Origin: Candidatus Obscuribacter sp.
Lineage (GTDB): Bacteria > Cyanobacteriota > Vampirovibrionia > Obscuribacterales > Obscuribacteraceae
Reading direction: 5' to 3'
Assembly: GCA_021772135.1 (NCBI GenBank)
Contig: JADYXQ010000168.1
Location: forward strand, 1 to 46,154
Length of the DNA stretch: 46,154 nucleotides
In this document: piece by piece, positions 27,779 through 36,930 of the stretch
Layout: every line of letters begins with the position of its first letter
Position numbering within the stretch: position 1 is the stretch's first letter
Program-made: the position numbers and the translations under genes
The notes under the pieces: generated by a model
Databases searched by the model: none
What the model was told of the DNA's origin: nothing
What the model saw: only the letters and a program-made list of their open reading frames with translations

Positions 27779-28621
27779 ATGCATAAAAAAATCATTTTAG
27801 CGTCCATTGATCGAGCACCCTCCTTGCAAGATCTGGAGTTGTTGCTGCAATCAGCTAAAGAAAGCCCGTCGTCGACTATTGGCTTGCCTTTCCATCCTGA
27901 GAAGGATCAAGAATTTACTCTCAGTGCCAGTTTTGCTTTCGCCTCAGAAAGCACTCCCAAATGGTATTTGTTTGACAGCGAGAAAAATGGCTCGACCTTG
28001 TTGTGGACAACCAGTACCCAACATTTAGATCTGGTGCGGGCGAAAGTTCAAGACTTGACCAGAACGGCTATGAGTAATAGCAAAACTGTTGCCAGAATTC
28101 CTGGAATGCCGGCCAAGCCGCTTGAATTGCCGGCTCCAACCGCCTTTAACACGGTTGCCTACGGTCAATGCTTAATGGGTGTAACCAATCAAGAAATTGG
28201 TTTGTTCAACGAGGGATGTTTCTTCTGGTTTCTCAGTCTGGAATTCGATCGCTTCCAAAGATTTAAAACGCCTTTTTCACTGTTGATCATTTCGTTGAAT
28301 AAGAGCGATGTTCGTGGTCCGTTGCCGGAATTCGGACAAAAGCTCAAAGCTTCCATTCGTAGTGTCGATCTTCCCTGTCTCTTTCAAAATTCGCTGGCAT
28401 TGATTTTGCCGCAGTCGGAAATGGCCGAGTCCAGGCTTTGCGCTTTGAGGCTGGCAAAAGTGATGGATGAATTACTGGGCACCGGCCGTTTTAGCATCGG
28501 GCTGGCTAATGTCCCTGACACTTGCGAGCATCCAGGAGTGCTGGTCTCGGCAGCTCTTGAAGCAGCCGATTTTGCCAGATTGAATGACAAGGCAGTGATG
28601 ACTTTTGGTGAGAATTCGTAA
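27779..28621 (+). CDS. Degenerate GGDEF-domain protein
   Basis: The 280-residue product starts at ATG 27779 (MHKKIILASID). Its first half is not recognised. The second half follows the GGDEF fold: GLFNEGCFFWFLSLEFDRFQRFKTPFSLLIISLN matches the N-terminal helix and strand, LALILPQSEMAESRLCALRLAKVM the strand and helix after the active site, and FSIGLA the conserved SxGxA strand. The GG[D/E]EF loop itself is replaced (CLFQNS), so it cannot make cyclic di-GMP. It may bind a nucleotide or partner protein. Confidence 0.6.
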   Translation: MHKKIILASIDRAPSLQDLELLLQSAKESPSSTIGLPFHPEKDQEFTLSASFAFASESTPKWYLFDSEKNGSTLLWTTSTQHLDLVRAKVQDLTRTAMSNSKTVARIPGMPAKPLELPAPTAFNTVAYGQCLMGVTNQEIGLFNEGCFFWFLSLEFDRFQRFKTPFSLLIISLNKSDVRGPLPEFGQKLKASIRSVDLPCLFQNSLALILPQSEMAESRLCALRLAKVMDELLGTGRFSIGLANVPDTCEHPGVLVSAALEAADFARLNDKAVMTFGENS

Positions 28622-28647
28622 GCGCAAATTCGTGCGACGATATAAAA

Positions 28648-29418
28648 GTGGTGGCATTCAGTTTGATCAACTACGACATCATTGGAGATGTTCATGGCTG
28701 CCTGGGCGAGCTCCTGGAGCTGATGGCGCTGCTCGGTTATGACCAAAGTGGCGTATATCAAAAGCGCGATAGCTATCGGCAACTGGTTTTCGTCGGCGAC
28801 CTTGTTGATCGAGGGCCTTCCAGCGATGGCGTGCTTGAGCTGCTGATGAAACTCCACGAACAGCGCAAAGTGACTGTATTGCTAGGCAATCACGATGAGA
28901 AATTGAGAAAATATTTGCACCGCGGCGTTAAAGAAATGCACGTGGGACAAATGCTCGCTGCTACATTGGCACAGCTGGAACCTAGAGGCGAAGACTTTCT
29001 TGCCCGCGTCAAAGGCTTTCTCGACGAGCTGCCTTACCGCTTTGCCGACGACCAGTTACTGGTGGTGCATGGAGCCGTACTTTCGCTCCAGGATTCTGAT
29101 TTTCTTAGCGAAAGGCAGGTGCAGAGTGAAAAAGCGTGGGCGCTGTACGGTCAGGTGGCGGGCACCAATGCCGATGGCTTTCCCATTCGGCTGCAAGAGT
29201 GGGCGCATGCCTACATCGGCCCATATTCCACCATTGTGCGTGGACACTCGGTGGTGAGCGAGGTGGAGGCTATCGTTTCCACTTCTGGAGCCCGCATTTA
29301 CAATGTCGACACCGGTTGCGCCTATGGCGGCGCGCTCTCGGCGCTACGCTATCCGGAACATTCTGTCGCTCAAGTTAAAGCCTTCAAAACTTATTATCAA
29401 GGCTCTGTCTGCGAATAG
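28648..29418 (+). CDS. PrpA/ApaH-like metallophosphatase
   Basis: This 256-residue calcineurin-type phosphoesterase has the metal motifs YDIIGDVHGC (GDxHG), VFVGDLVDRGP (GDxxDRG), VLLGNHDEK (GNHD/E), a later VHGAV, and GHSV near the C terminus. The set and spacing fit PrpA-type protein phosphatases or bis(5'-nucleosyl)-tetraphosphatase relatives. In a genome region rich in Ser/Thr kinases a protein-phosphatase role is attractive, but the sequence does not decide the substrate. The start is GTG 28648, immediately before a second GTG. Confidence 0.85.
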   Translation: MVAFSLINYDIIGDVHGCLGELLELMALLGYDQSGVYQKRDSYRQLVFVGDLVDRGPSSDGVLELLMKLHEQRKVTVLLGNHDEKLRKYLHRGVKEMHVGQMLAATLAQLEPRGEDFLARVKGFLDELPYRFADDQLLVVHGAVLSLQDSDFLSERQVQSEKAWALYGQVAGTNADGFPIRLQEWAHAYIGPYSTIVRGHSVVSEVEAIVSTSGARIYNVDTGCAYGGALSALRYPEHSVAQVKAFKTYYQGSVCE

Positions 29419-29451
29419 CTCTTTGAACTTTACTTCAACTTTATTTCAATT

Positions 29452-29961
29452 CTATTTCAGTTTAAAAGATTGCTGCATGTACCAAATTATGGTGCCGGTT
29501 TGCAGACCAACAAGAGTGAGCAAAATCGGACTGTTAAGACCTTGACCAGGATTGAGCGTGGCGGTGATGCAAGTGTGGATGATGAAAAGAAAGATCAACG
29601 ACAATTCAAGGCTGAGTAAATGTATAAATAAGTTGATCAGCTTGTACTGTCGTTCCGCGTTTTCCGCTGTGATGGTAACTGCAAAATTGAGATAGTGTTG
29701 GAAACGCGATACTACAGACAGCATTGTCACAATAAATATATTGAAACCTATCAATGCCCAGAGAAATAAACGGGGCAACGTTCCGTTCACCTGGCCGGAG
29801 GCGTCAAAATGCGAAACCACCAGCTCAGGCAGCACCGCCCATGACGATGCCAGAATCGCCACTGAGGTGCCTCCGGCAAGCACTGTGGCGAGGTCAAGCA
29901 AGCGTCCCGCTCTGGTGGCGGGCAGGGCAATTACAGGGCGATTGCGAATTGAATCATTCAT
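29452..29961 (-). CDS. DUF1648-type integral membrane protein
   Basis: This 169-residue protein has four hydrophobic segments. After the first comes VVSHFDASGQVNGTLPR, the signature of DUF1648 proteins, whose best-known relatives are SdpI-like immunity proteins and transporter-adjacent membrane proteins. No toxin gene is nearby, so an immunity role is not supported. Convergent with the phosphatase gene, divergent from the SNF2 helicase gene. Confidence 0.78.
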   Translation of the reverse strand: MNDSIRNRPVIALPATRAGRLLDLATVLAGGTSVAILASSWAVLPELVVSHFDASGQVNGTLPRLFLWALIGFNIFIVTMLSVVSRFQHYLNFAVTITAENAERQYKLINLFIHLLSLELSLIFLFIIHTCITATLNPGQGLNSPILLTLVGLQTGTIIWYMQQSFKLK

Positions 29962-30088
29962 GTCTATTTATTACCCATGTGTTGCGGCTTTAATTAGCAA
30001 ATTGATTAAAAGCTGTTGATCGCAGCCAAACGGCTCTATGATTAAGCCAGCATTTTTGCTCAGGTATAGTTGTTAAGAACTTTCTTCT

Positions 30089-32545
30089 ATGAATATCAAT
30101 CACGCCCTCAAATATTTCGATAGCCAGACCTTGCAAGAGGGTCAGGAACGCCATTCACAGGGACGAGTGATCAGCTGTTCATTTGATGACGTTGCTAATT
30201 CTTTGAGCGGGAAAGTCCATGGCAGCCAGGCTAAGCCATATGCGGTGAGCGTTTTTCTCGTTCAGCCCGGCTTTGAGGTCAACTGGTCCCTTTGCACATG
30301 TGAGCAACGTAAAGGGTGCAAACACGCTGCAGCACTGGTTTATGCTTTTTTTGATTTCGATGACGATCGCAATTTCTTCTCTCTCGCTCAGAAACGCGAC
30401 AAGCAGGCTCGGATTGATTCTCCCTTGCCGGCCCTCGATATTCCGGCCAAGCCAGCTGTGCTCAAGTCTTTGTCGGCGGCGCTTTCTGCTCAGGCGGAGC
30501 CCGAGGCCCAGCCTGTCGTAATGCCGGTCACGGTGCAGTTTAAGCGTCACACTAATCTCTTTGCCAGCTCTCTACAAAAAGACGATAAGGAAGCGGCGAA
30601 AGCTTTAGCGCCGGTCTTTCGTCCGGGAGTAATTGATGTCAGCGATGAATCTAACGAGAGCGATCGCCAGGCCAAGTGGCAATTTGAAATTCATGAGAGC
30701 GGAGACTTCTGGTTCGGCCTCAGTCTGGGTATTGAAGTAGACGGCGAGACGATTTCTATTTTTCCAGTTTTGCAAAGGGCACTAAGCAAATTAAAATCAT
30801 TCACCGCCCGTGATATCGAATCACTCGGACGCGATGGAAAATTCTATAGCCGCCTGCCGGACGGGCGAATTTTGATTTTGCCCTTTCCTAGAGTACGAGC
30901 CATTCTTGCGAATCTGGTTGAGCTGTGCGTTAATAATGCTCCCGAGCGCGATCAGATGCGAGTCTCTTTGTCTCAACTAAATGCGGTGGCACATGACCCT
31001 GCTTTGAAAGACTTCAAAGTTGGTGATGCCGCTGATTTTCTTGCCCGAGCAGACCAGATTATGCAACTTGCTGATTTGCCGCCAGTCGCTGCGGCGAAGA
31101 ATTTTCAAGCGCAGTTGAGACCTTATCAGTTAGACGGTCTGGCCTGGCTACAGGGCCTGGCGCGAGCCGGGCTTTCAGGCATATTAGCCGACGATATGGG
31201 TCTGGGTAAAACGGTGCAGGTGCTCGCTCACCTCAATTTGGAGAAAGAGCAAGAGCGGCTGCTTAAGCCAGTGCTGATTGTCTGCCCCACCAGCGTGCTC
31301 AACAACTGGATCACCGAAACAAAACGATTCGCACCAGATCTAACGGCTTTTGCTTACCACGGTGCCGAGCGCTCCAGTGCTAATCTGAGTAACATGCTTA
31401 AAGCCGCTGCGCTCAAGCCCGATCTGGTGCTGACCACGTATGCCATTTTAATTCGCGACAGCAAACAATTGGCAGATATTGAATGGCAGGCAGTCATTCT
31501 CGATGAAGCGCAAGCGATAAAAAACGCTGGAACTAAAGGCGCAAAAGTGGCACGCTCACTGAAATCGCAATACCGCCTTTGTGTGTCAGGTACGCCTGTA
31601 GAAAATCATTTAGGCGAACTCTGGTCATTATTTGAATTTTTGATGCCGGGTATGCTCGAAGACGTCAAAGTGTTCAACAAACATTTCCGCACTCCGATTG
31701 AAAAGCAGAAAAACGTAGCTGTCAGACAGCTCTTAGCCCGGCGCCTGAGCCCGTTTATTTTACGTCGCTTGAAAGAGCAGGTGGCCAAGGATTTGCCCGA
31801 CAAAACATTGATGTTACACGAACTGGAGCTGACTTCAGTGCAACGCGATCTCTATGAAACGGTGCGTTCCGCCGGTGAAGCGCGCGTCAAAGAAGAAATT
31901 AGCAAAAAAGGCATCAATCGTTCGCAGATCGTCATTCTCGACGCCATGCTCAAACTGCGCCAGGTGTGTTGTGACCCGCGTCTGGTCAAGCTAGAACTGC
32001 CTCAGCCGGCTACCATGGCTGATTCTGCCAAGCTGGAAGCGGTGATTGATTTGCTTGAGCCACTGGTGGAAACCGGTCGCAAAATTCTGCTTTTCTCGCA
32101 ATTTACAAGCATGCTCGACTTGATCGCAGCGGAATTAAAAACAAGAGAAATTGATTTTGTGCAGTTGCGTGGCGATACGACCGATAGAGTCACTCCTGTG
32201 GCTCAGTTTCAAGACGGAACGGTTCCCGTCTTTCTCATCAGCCTTAAAGCCGGTGGCACCGGGCTTAACCTCACTGCCGCAGATACCGTCATTCATTACG
32301 ATCCCTGGTGGAATCCGGCGGTGGAAGATCAGGCAACCGATAGAGCGCATCGTATCGGTCAGACAAAGAAAGTCTTCATTTACAAGTTTGTCGCCCGCGG
32401 TACCATCGAAGAGCGCATGCTTGAATTGCAGACACGCAAACGCGCTCTCTGTGAAGCTATTTTTGACGCCGAATCGGCCGCGTCAATAAGCTTTAGCGAG
32501 ACTGATTTACAGTTCCTTTTTGAGCCATTGACTTGTTTGAAATAG
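30089..32545 (+). CDS. SWIM zinc-finger SNF2-family helicase
   Basis: The 818-residue protein has an N-terminal SWIM finger (C69-x-C71-x5-C77-x-H79, in LCTCEQRKGCKHAAALVYAF), a middle region, and a full Swi2/Snf2 ATPase from about residue 340. Motifs: DDMGLGKTVQV (Walker A), ILDEAQAIKNA (DEAQ box), SGTPVENHLGELWSLFEFL, LKAGGTGLNLTAAD, and TDRAHRIGQTKKVFIYK. Bacterial members of this HepA/RapA-like group act on DNA-bound protein complexes; the exact role is unknown. The gene overlaps the following hydrolase gene by 13 bases, so the two are probably co-translated. Confidence 0.92.
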   Translation: MNINHALKYFDSQTLQEGQERHSQGRVISCSFDDVANSLSGKVHGSQAKPYAVSVFLVQPGFEVNWSLCTCEQRKGCKHAAALVYAFFDFDDDRNFFSLAQKRDKQARIDSPLPALDIPAKPAVLKSLSAALSAQAEPEAQPVVMPVTVQFKRHTNLFASSLQKDDKEAAKALAPVFRPGVIDVSDESNESDRQAKWQFEIHESGDFWFGLSLGIEVDGETISIFPVLQRALSKLKSFTARDIESLGRDGKFYSRLPDGRILILPFPRVRAILANLVELCVNNAPERDQMRVSLSQLNAVAHDPALKDFKVGDAADFLARADQIMQLADLPPVAAAKNFQAQLRPYQLDGLAWLQGLARAGLSGILADDMGLGKTVQVLAHLNLEKEQERLLKPVLIVCPTSVLNNWITETKRFAPDLTAFAYHGAERSSANLSNMLKAAALKPDLVLTTYAILIRDSKQLADIEWQAVILDEAQAIKNAGTKGAKVARSLKSQYRLCVSGTPVENHLGELWSLFEFLMPGMLEDVKVFNKHFRTPIEKQKNVAVRQLLARRLSPFILRRLKEQVAKDLPDKTLMLHELELTSVQRDLYETVRSAGEARVKEEISKKGINRSQIVILDAMLKLRQVCCDPRLVKLELPQPATMADSAKLEAVIDLLEPLVETGRKILLFSQFTSMLDLIAAELKTREIDFVQLRGDTTDRVTPVAQFQDGTVPVFLISLKAGGTGLNLTAADTVIHYDPWWNPAVEDQATDRAHRIGQTKKVFIYKFVARGTIEERMLELQTRKRALCEAIFDAESAASISFSETDLQFLFEPLTCLK

Positions 32546-33477
32546 CCTTTGACGATATTGAATTATTTGATCAAGTTCAGAAAAAGAATCTGGCCATCAA
32601 GATAACTTATCCGCTTCAGTCAATAGACCAGGGCGGTGCCACTTCCGTGCCGGTAATTGTTTTTTCGCACGGACTTCTGGGAAGTAAGGACGGCTACCAG
32701 CCGTTATCGCAGCACTGGGCGAGGCACGGTTACGTGGTAATTCAGCCGACGCATTACGATTCGGCTGCCTATCACAAGCCAACTTTGACTGAGCTACGCG
32801 ACTTAACCCCGCTTTTTGTCGGCTGGGAAAGTCGTCCGCAAGACATTTTATTTATCCTCAACCAACTTCATGCCATTGCCGGTAATTTGACGCAGTTCAG
32901 AGGCACATTGGACGTCAACCGTATCGGCGTCGGTGGTCATTCGTTCGGCTCACACACAGCCATGTTAATTGGTGGTGCACAACTGGCCAGGGGCAATTTT
33001 GCCAACTGCAGCAGTGGCAATAACGATGCCATGCGCAGTCCTTTCATGGACGCACGGGCCAAGGCATTCTTGCTGCTTTCTCCGCAAGGCAGCGGCCGTG
33101 CCCTGACTGAAAGTGCTGATTTTGATCAATCGGCCTGGGACAATTTCGAGCGACCAATGATGATTATTACCGGCACTGAAGATACTGGACGCCGACGTCA
33201 AGATTATCGCTGGCGGTCCGAGGCTTTCAGGCTAGGCGCCGCCGGCGACAAATATCTGCTTGTCATAGACCGTGGCTATCATGGTTTCGGCGGTATCACC
33301 GGCACCAGATTCTTTGGTTCTGGGCCAGCTAATGAAGACCACGTACGCTGGGTTCAAGCCACGACTACCGCCTTTTTTGATTATTATGTCAAGGGTGTTC
33401 CCGGCTCGGTCCGTTTAATTACTGCCGATGCCATTGTCAAGCTGAGCGCTGGGGCTATTAAAGCTGAATTGCGTTGA
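32533..33477 (+). CDS. Alpha/beta hydrolase (PAF-acetylhydrolase / chlorophyllase-like)
   Basis: This 314-residue hydrolase starts at TTG 32533 inside the end of the SNF2 gene. It has VPVIVFSHGLLGSKDGYQPL (oxyanion region), the nucleophile elbow VGGHSFGSHTAML, the acid-loop region MMIITGTEDTGRR, and DRGYHGFGG with the likely catalytic histidine. No signal peptide. The substrate is not predictable; the family includes esterases and lipases with lactone or lipid substrates. The overlap with the helicase gene is probably compact packing. Confidence 0.82.
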   Translation: MFEIAFDDIELFDQVQKKNLAIKITYPLQSIDQGGATSVPVIVFSHGLLGSKDGYQPLSQHWARHGYVVIQPTHYDSAAYHKPTLTELRDLTPLFVGWESRPQDILFILNQLHAIAGNLTQFRGTLDVNRIGVGGHSFGSHTAMLIGGAQLARGNFANCSSGNNDAMRSPFMDARAKAFLLLSPQGSGRALTESADFDQSAWDNFERPMMIITGTEDTGRRRQDYRWRSEAFRLGAAGDKYLLVIDRGYHGFGGITGTRFFGSGPANEDHVRWVQATTTAFFDYYVKGVPGSVRLITADAIVKLSAGAIKAELR

Positions 33478-33524
33478 ATCTGGTCTGCGCTCCTTTATGG
33501 TTTTCTGCTGTTTTTTTTCGCGTA

Positions 33525-33534
33525 CCGTTAACGG
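33525..33534. repeat. CCGTTAACGG palindrome, copy 4
   Basis: In the 152-base gap before glgX, just after an eight-T run (33511-33518). The right flank keeps TTGA; the left flank is GTA in place of TCAA. Confidence 0.85.
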
Positions 33535-33629
33535 TTGATGGTGAAACTCCGCTGCACAATCCGTAGAAGGCGCTAGAATTAGGTGTTCGCGATTATGGCC
33601 AGTGAATACCGGCCGTTTTAGGAGTCATC

Positions 33630-35810
33630 ATGCGTTTAATGCCCGGCGAGCCTTATCCCCTGGGGGCCACCTGGGATGGCCTGGGGGTCAACTTCGCGAT
33701 TTTCTCAGAAAATGCCACGAAGGTTGAGCTCTGCCTTTTTGACTCAATTGAATCGACCAAAGAATCAGAACGAATACTTTTGCCGGAGTACAACAATAAT
33801 GTCTGGCATGTTTACTTGCCTGCTATTTTGCCCGGGCAGTTGTATGGATACCGTGTTCACGGACCCTATGATCCGGAAAAAGGGATGCGTTTCAATGCTA
33901 ACAAGTTGCTGCTTGACCCTTACGCCAAGTCAATTGTACGCTCAGTCAAATGGGACGACAGTTTGTTTGGCTACAAAACTGGCGATCCGAGCAAAGACTT
34001 GAGTTTCGATACTCGAGATTCGGCTCCCTACGCCCCGCTTTGCGCTGTTGTAGATCCTGCTTTTTCCTGGGGTTCAGATCGTCCTCCGAAGACCCCATGG
34101 CACAAAACGATTATTTATGAGGCTCATGTCAAAGGCCTTACTTTTCAAAATTTAGATATTCCCGATCATTTGCGCGGCACCTATGCTGCCTTGGCTACAG
34201 AGCCTGTCATTAAGCATCTCAAAAGCCTTGGAGTGACGGCTATTGAACTCATGCCGGTGCATGTAAAAATCAATGACCGTTTTCTTGTGGATAAAGGCCT
34301 GACTAATTATTGGGGTTACAACACGCTTGGATATTTCGCTCCCGAGTGGCGACTTGCTAATCAGCAAGGCGTCACAGACCATGTGCGTGAATTCAAGATG
34401 ATGGTTCGTGCTCTGCACGCAGCCGGTCTGGAAGTCATTCTTGATGTCGTCTATAACCATACCGGTGAAGGCAGTCACATGGGGCCAACCCTCTGTTTTC
34501 GTGGTATCGATAACAGTGCTTACTACCGCACTAATGTCGAGGACCAACGTTTTTACGTCGATTACACGGGCTGCGGCAATACTTTGAATATGACGCATCC
34601 GCGTGTGATTCAGCTGATCATGGATAGTTTGCGCTATTGGATTGAAGATATGCATGTCGATGGTTTCCGCTTTGATCTTGCGAGCGCTCTGGCGCGAGAA
34701 CTTTATGCCGTCGACAAGCTGTCATCGTTCTTTGATGTCATTGCTCAAGATCCAAAAATTTCACAGGTTAAGTTGATAGCAGAGCCATGGGACCTGGGTG
34801 AAGGCGGCTATCAGGTAGGCAATTTCCCAGTTTTGTGGACAGAATGGAATGGAAAATTTAGAGATACGGTCAGGCGCTTCTGGAAAGGCGATTTGGGCGT
34901 GGCCGGAGAAATGGCAACGCGCCTCTCTGGCAGCAGCGATTTGTATGAACACAGCGGACGCGCTCCCCATGCCAGTATCAACTTTGTCACTTGCCACGAC
35001 GGCTTCCCCCTCAATGACCTCGTCACCTACAACGAGAAGCATAATAAAGACAATCTCGAAAGCAATAATGATGGCGAAAATCACAATAGCAGCTGGAATT
35101 GCGGAGTGGAAGGTTATTCCACTGATGCGATAATCAAAGAGTTGCGTGCGCGTCAAAAACGAAATTTGATGGCCACACTTTTGTTGTCGCTAGGCGTTCC
35201 TATGATCAGCGGTGGAGATGAACTGAGCCGGACTCAAAAGGGCAATAACAACGCTTATTGTCAGGACAGTGACATCAGTTGGTATGGCTGGAATTTGACT
35301 GAGGAAGAAAAAGAATTCTGTAGTTTTGTGCGTAAGGTAACTCACATCCGCAAGACTCAACCGGTCTTATTGCGCCGTAAATTCTTAAGCGGACGATTGG
35401 AAAGTCTGGAAGGAAACCGAGATGTTGCCTGGTTTAACCCCAAAGCTCACGAGTTAACGGCTAAAGAATGGATGAACTCGAATCTGCAAAGTTTCGGCAT
35501 GGTCATAGATGGCTATGGCATTACCGAAATTGATGAGATGGGTGAACCTATTGTCGGTAACACACTTTTTATGCTACTTAACGCTTCTGCCGATGATATC
35601 AATTACGTCATGCCTGCGCACTATGACTCTTTTTGTACTCCAGCAAAAACGGCCCAATCGAAAGAGTGTAAAGAAGGTCGATGGAGCTTGCTAATCGATA
35701 CATTCGACGAATCACGCGATCTTATGCGCTTCGATTTCGGCTCGAAATTTTCTCTGAAATCACGTAGCCTGGTACTTTTCGAGTTGCTCGAAAGCGAGAT
35801 AGAAAGCTGA
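33630..35810 (+). CDS. glgX: Glycogen debranching enzyme GlgX
   Basis: Hydrolyses alpha-1,6 branches of glycogen (isoamylase type, GH13). The 726-residue protein has an N-terminal carbohydrate-binding fold (GEPYPLGATWDGLGVNFAIFSENA), VILDVVYNHTGEG, GFRFDLASALARE with the catalytic nucleophile Asp, KLIAEPWDLGEGGY with the acid/base Glu, and VTCHDGFPLNDLVTYNEKHN with the third acidic residue. Length is close to the usual ~700. TAGGAG precedes the ATG. No other glycogen genes are next to it. Confidence 0.96.
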   Translation: MRLMPGEPYPLGATWDGLGVNFAIFSENATKVELCLFDSIESTKESERILLPEYNNNVWHVYLPAILPGQLYGYRVHGPYDPEKGMRFNANKLLLDPYAKSIVRSVKWDDSLFGYKTGDPSKDLSFDTRDSAPYAPLCAVVDPAFSWGSDRPPKTPWHKTIIYEAHVKGLTFQNLDIPDHLRGTYAALATEPVIKHLKSLGVTAIELMPVHVKINDRFLVDKGLTNYWGYNTLGYFAPEWRLANQQGVTDHVREFKMMVRALHAAGLEVILDVVYNHTGEGSHMGPTLCFRGIDNSAYYRTNVEDQRFYVDYTGCGNTLNMTHPRVIQLIMDSLRYWIEDMHVDGFRFDLASALARELYAVDKLSSFFDVIAQDPKISQVKLIAEPWDLGEGGYQVGNFPVLWTEWNGKFRDTVRRFWKGDLGVAGEMATRLSGSSDLYEHSGRAPHASINFVTCHDGFPLNDLVTYNEKHNKDNLESNNDGENHNSSWNCGVEGYSTDAIIKELRARQKRNLMATLLLSLGVPMISGGDELSRTQKGNNNAYCQDSDISWYGWNLTEEEKEFCSFVRKVTHIRKTQPVLLRRKFLSGRLESLEGNRDVAWFNPKAHELTAKEWMNSNLQSFGMVIDGYGITEIDEMGEPIVGNTLFMLLNASADDINYVMPAHYDSFCTPAKTAQSKECKEGRWSLLIDTFDESRDLMRFDFGSKFSLKSRSLVLFELLESEIES

Positions 35811-35812
35811 TC

Positions 35813-36700
35813 CTAAAGCAGTCTGTATTTGGTCCGGATTTGATGAATCCATTCCTTCAGTTCAGGTTTGAAAGCCTGGACTTGCTTAAAGTCAGAACTG
35901 GCAGCGGTGTTCTTGCCAAGCAACAATAGACATTCCGCTCGCTCTAATTTAAGTGTCGCGTCACTACTGTTCAAGTTGATTGCGTGGTCTAAATCGAGCA
36001 GTGCATCTTGAGTTTTGCCGAGCTTGAGTAAGGCGCGGACCCGCCCCCGGAGGGTGCTTTGTTCATCTTTATCCAGCGAAAGTATATGTGTGTATAGTTC
36101 AATAGCTTGTTTGTCTTTGCCTTGCTTCTCCATGCTGCTGCCTAAGAAGATCATATGTATAATTCTTGTTTTGAGAGGCGGCGCTTGGTCAGACTTATTC
36201 ACTACTTTGCGCAAGTCAAGCGCCACTACTTTTGCAAAATCTTTTTCTGCCAACAAGTGCTGATTGTCGCTTTGGTAAACCTGCGCCCTGAGGAAATAGG
36301 ATCCCCGCTCAGGGTCAGCCTTAATCACCTCGCTTAAATCAGCAATGGCACTGGCGTATTGTTTTTTCGCATAGTTGCATTCAGCGCGAATTTTGAGAGC
36401 AGCTCGATCATGTGGGTTTTTAAGTAGTATGGGTTTTATGGCTTCCAGTGCACCTTCAAAATCGCCTTCCACATCCCGCTGATAAGCATCATCGATAGTT
36501 GCAGGCTTAGTTGAATTTTCTGAGACCGCCGCACAGTCGTCGCCCAGCTTTTCAGCGTTGAAAGTTTTAGTTCGTGAACTTGTACCCGGTTGGTCATCAC
36601 TCGATGCGCACGCGGAAAGAGTAAAAATGGTGAAAAAGTTCAAGCAAAGAACAAGCTCTTTGTTGCGCTGCGATGCAATGCATTTATAAATGGCAGACAC
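35813..36700 (-). CDS. TPR-repeat lipoprotein
   Basis: The 295-residue protein has a lipoprotein signal ending in the lipobox LSAC (Cys31), and at least five TPR units (for example GDFEGALEAIKPILLKNPHD, RAALKIRAECNYAKKQYASA, QAIELYTHILSLDKDEQST, ALLDLDHAINLNSSDATL). It probably sits on the membrane and holds partner proteins. It faces glgX tail to tail with two bases between them, and is divergent from the transposase-derived gene; the 46-bp palindrome lies in the shared upstream region. Confidence 0.83.
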   Translation of the reverse strand: MSAIYKCIASQRNKELVLCLNFFTIFTLSACASSDDQPGTSSRTKTFNAEKLGDDCAAVSENSTKPATIDDAYQRDVEGDFEGALEAIKPILLKNPHDRAALKIRAECNYAKKQYASAIADLSEVIKADPERGSYFLRAQVYQSDNQHLLAEKDFAKVVALDLRKVVNKSDQAPPLKTRIIHMIFLGSSMEKQGKDKQAIELYTHILSLDKDEQSTLRGRVRALLKLGKTQDALLDLDHAINLNSSDATLKLERAECLLLLGKNTAASSDFKQVQAFKPELKEWIHQIRTKYRLL

Positions 36701-36774
36701 GTTCCGATTGAACTCCTCGATAGACTTTCAGTATATACGGCTCGCAGGGCTGGACGGGCCGTTTTATTGTCTGG

Positions 36775-36820
36775 TGTAATTTGGTTCGTCAACCGTTAAC
36801 GGTTGACGAACCAAATTACA
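36775..36820. repeat. Expanded CCGTTAACGG palindrome, copy 5 (46 bp, perfect)
   Basis: Two 23-nt arms (36775-36797 and 36798-36820) are perfectly complementary with no loop; the core CCGTTAACGG is at 36793-36802 and the tips are TGTAATTTGG / CCAAATTACA. It lies between two divergent genes, 75 bases from one start (36700) and 110 from the other (36931). Confidence 0.97.
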
Positions 36821-36930
36821 GAACTCCATTTGTAGATGCGACTGCAAAATTTTCCAACACCTTTTTATCAAATCGTTTGAACTTTTCCATCCGTTTTTAC
36901 GTTTGTAACGTATATGCGGAGGATTTGATT

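Noticed and set aside
36781-36930. Longer N terminus for the transposase-derived protein, reading through the palindrome (PLTV again).
   Set aside because: No ribosome site at 36781 and no similarity to the family in the first 50 residues; CGGAGGA precedes the ATG at 36931.
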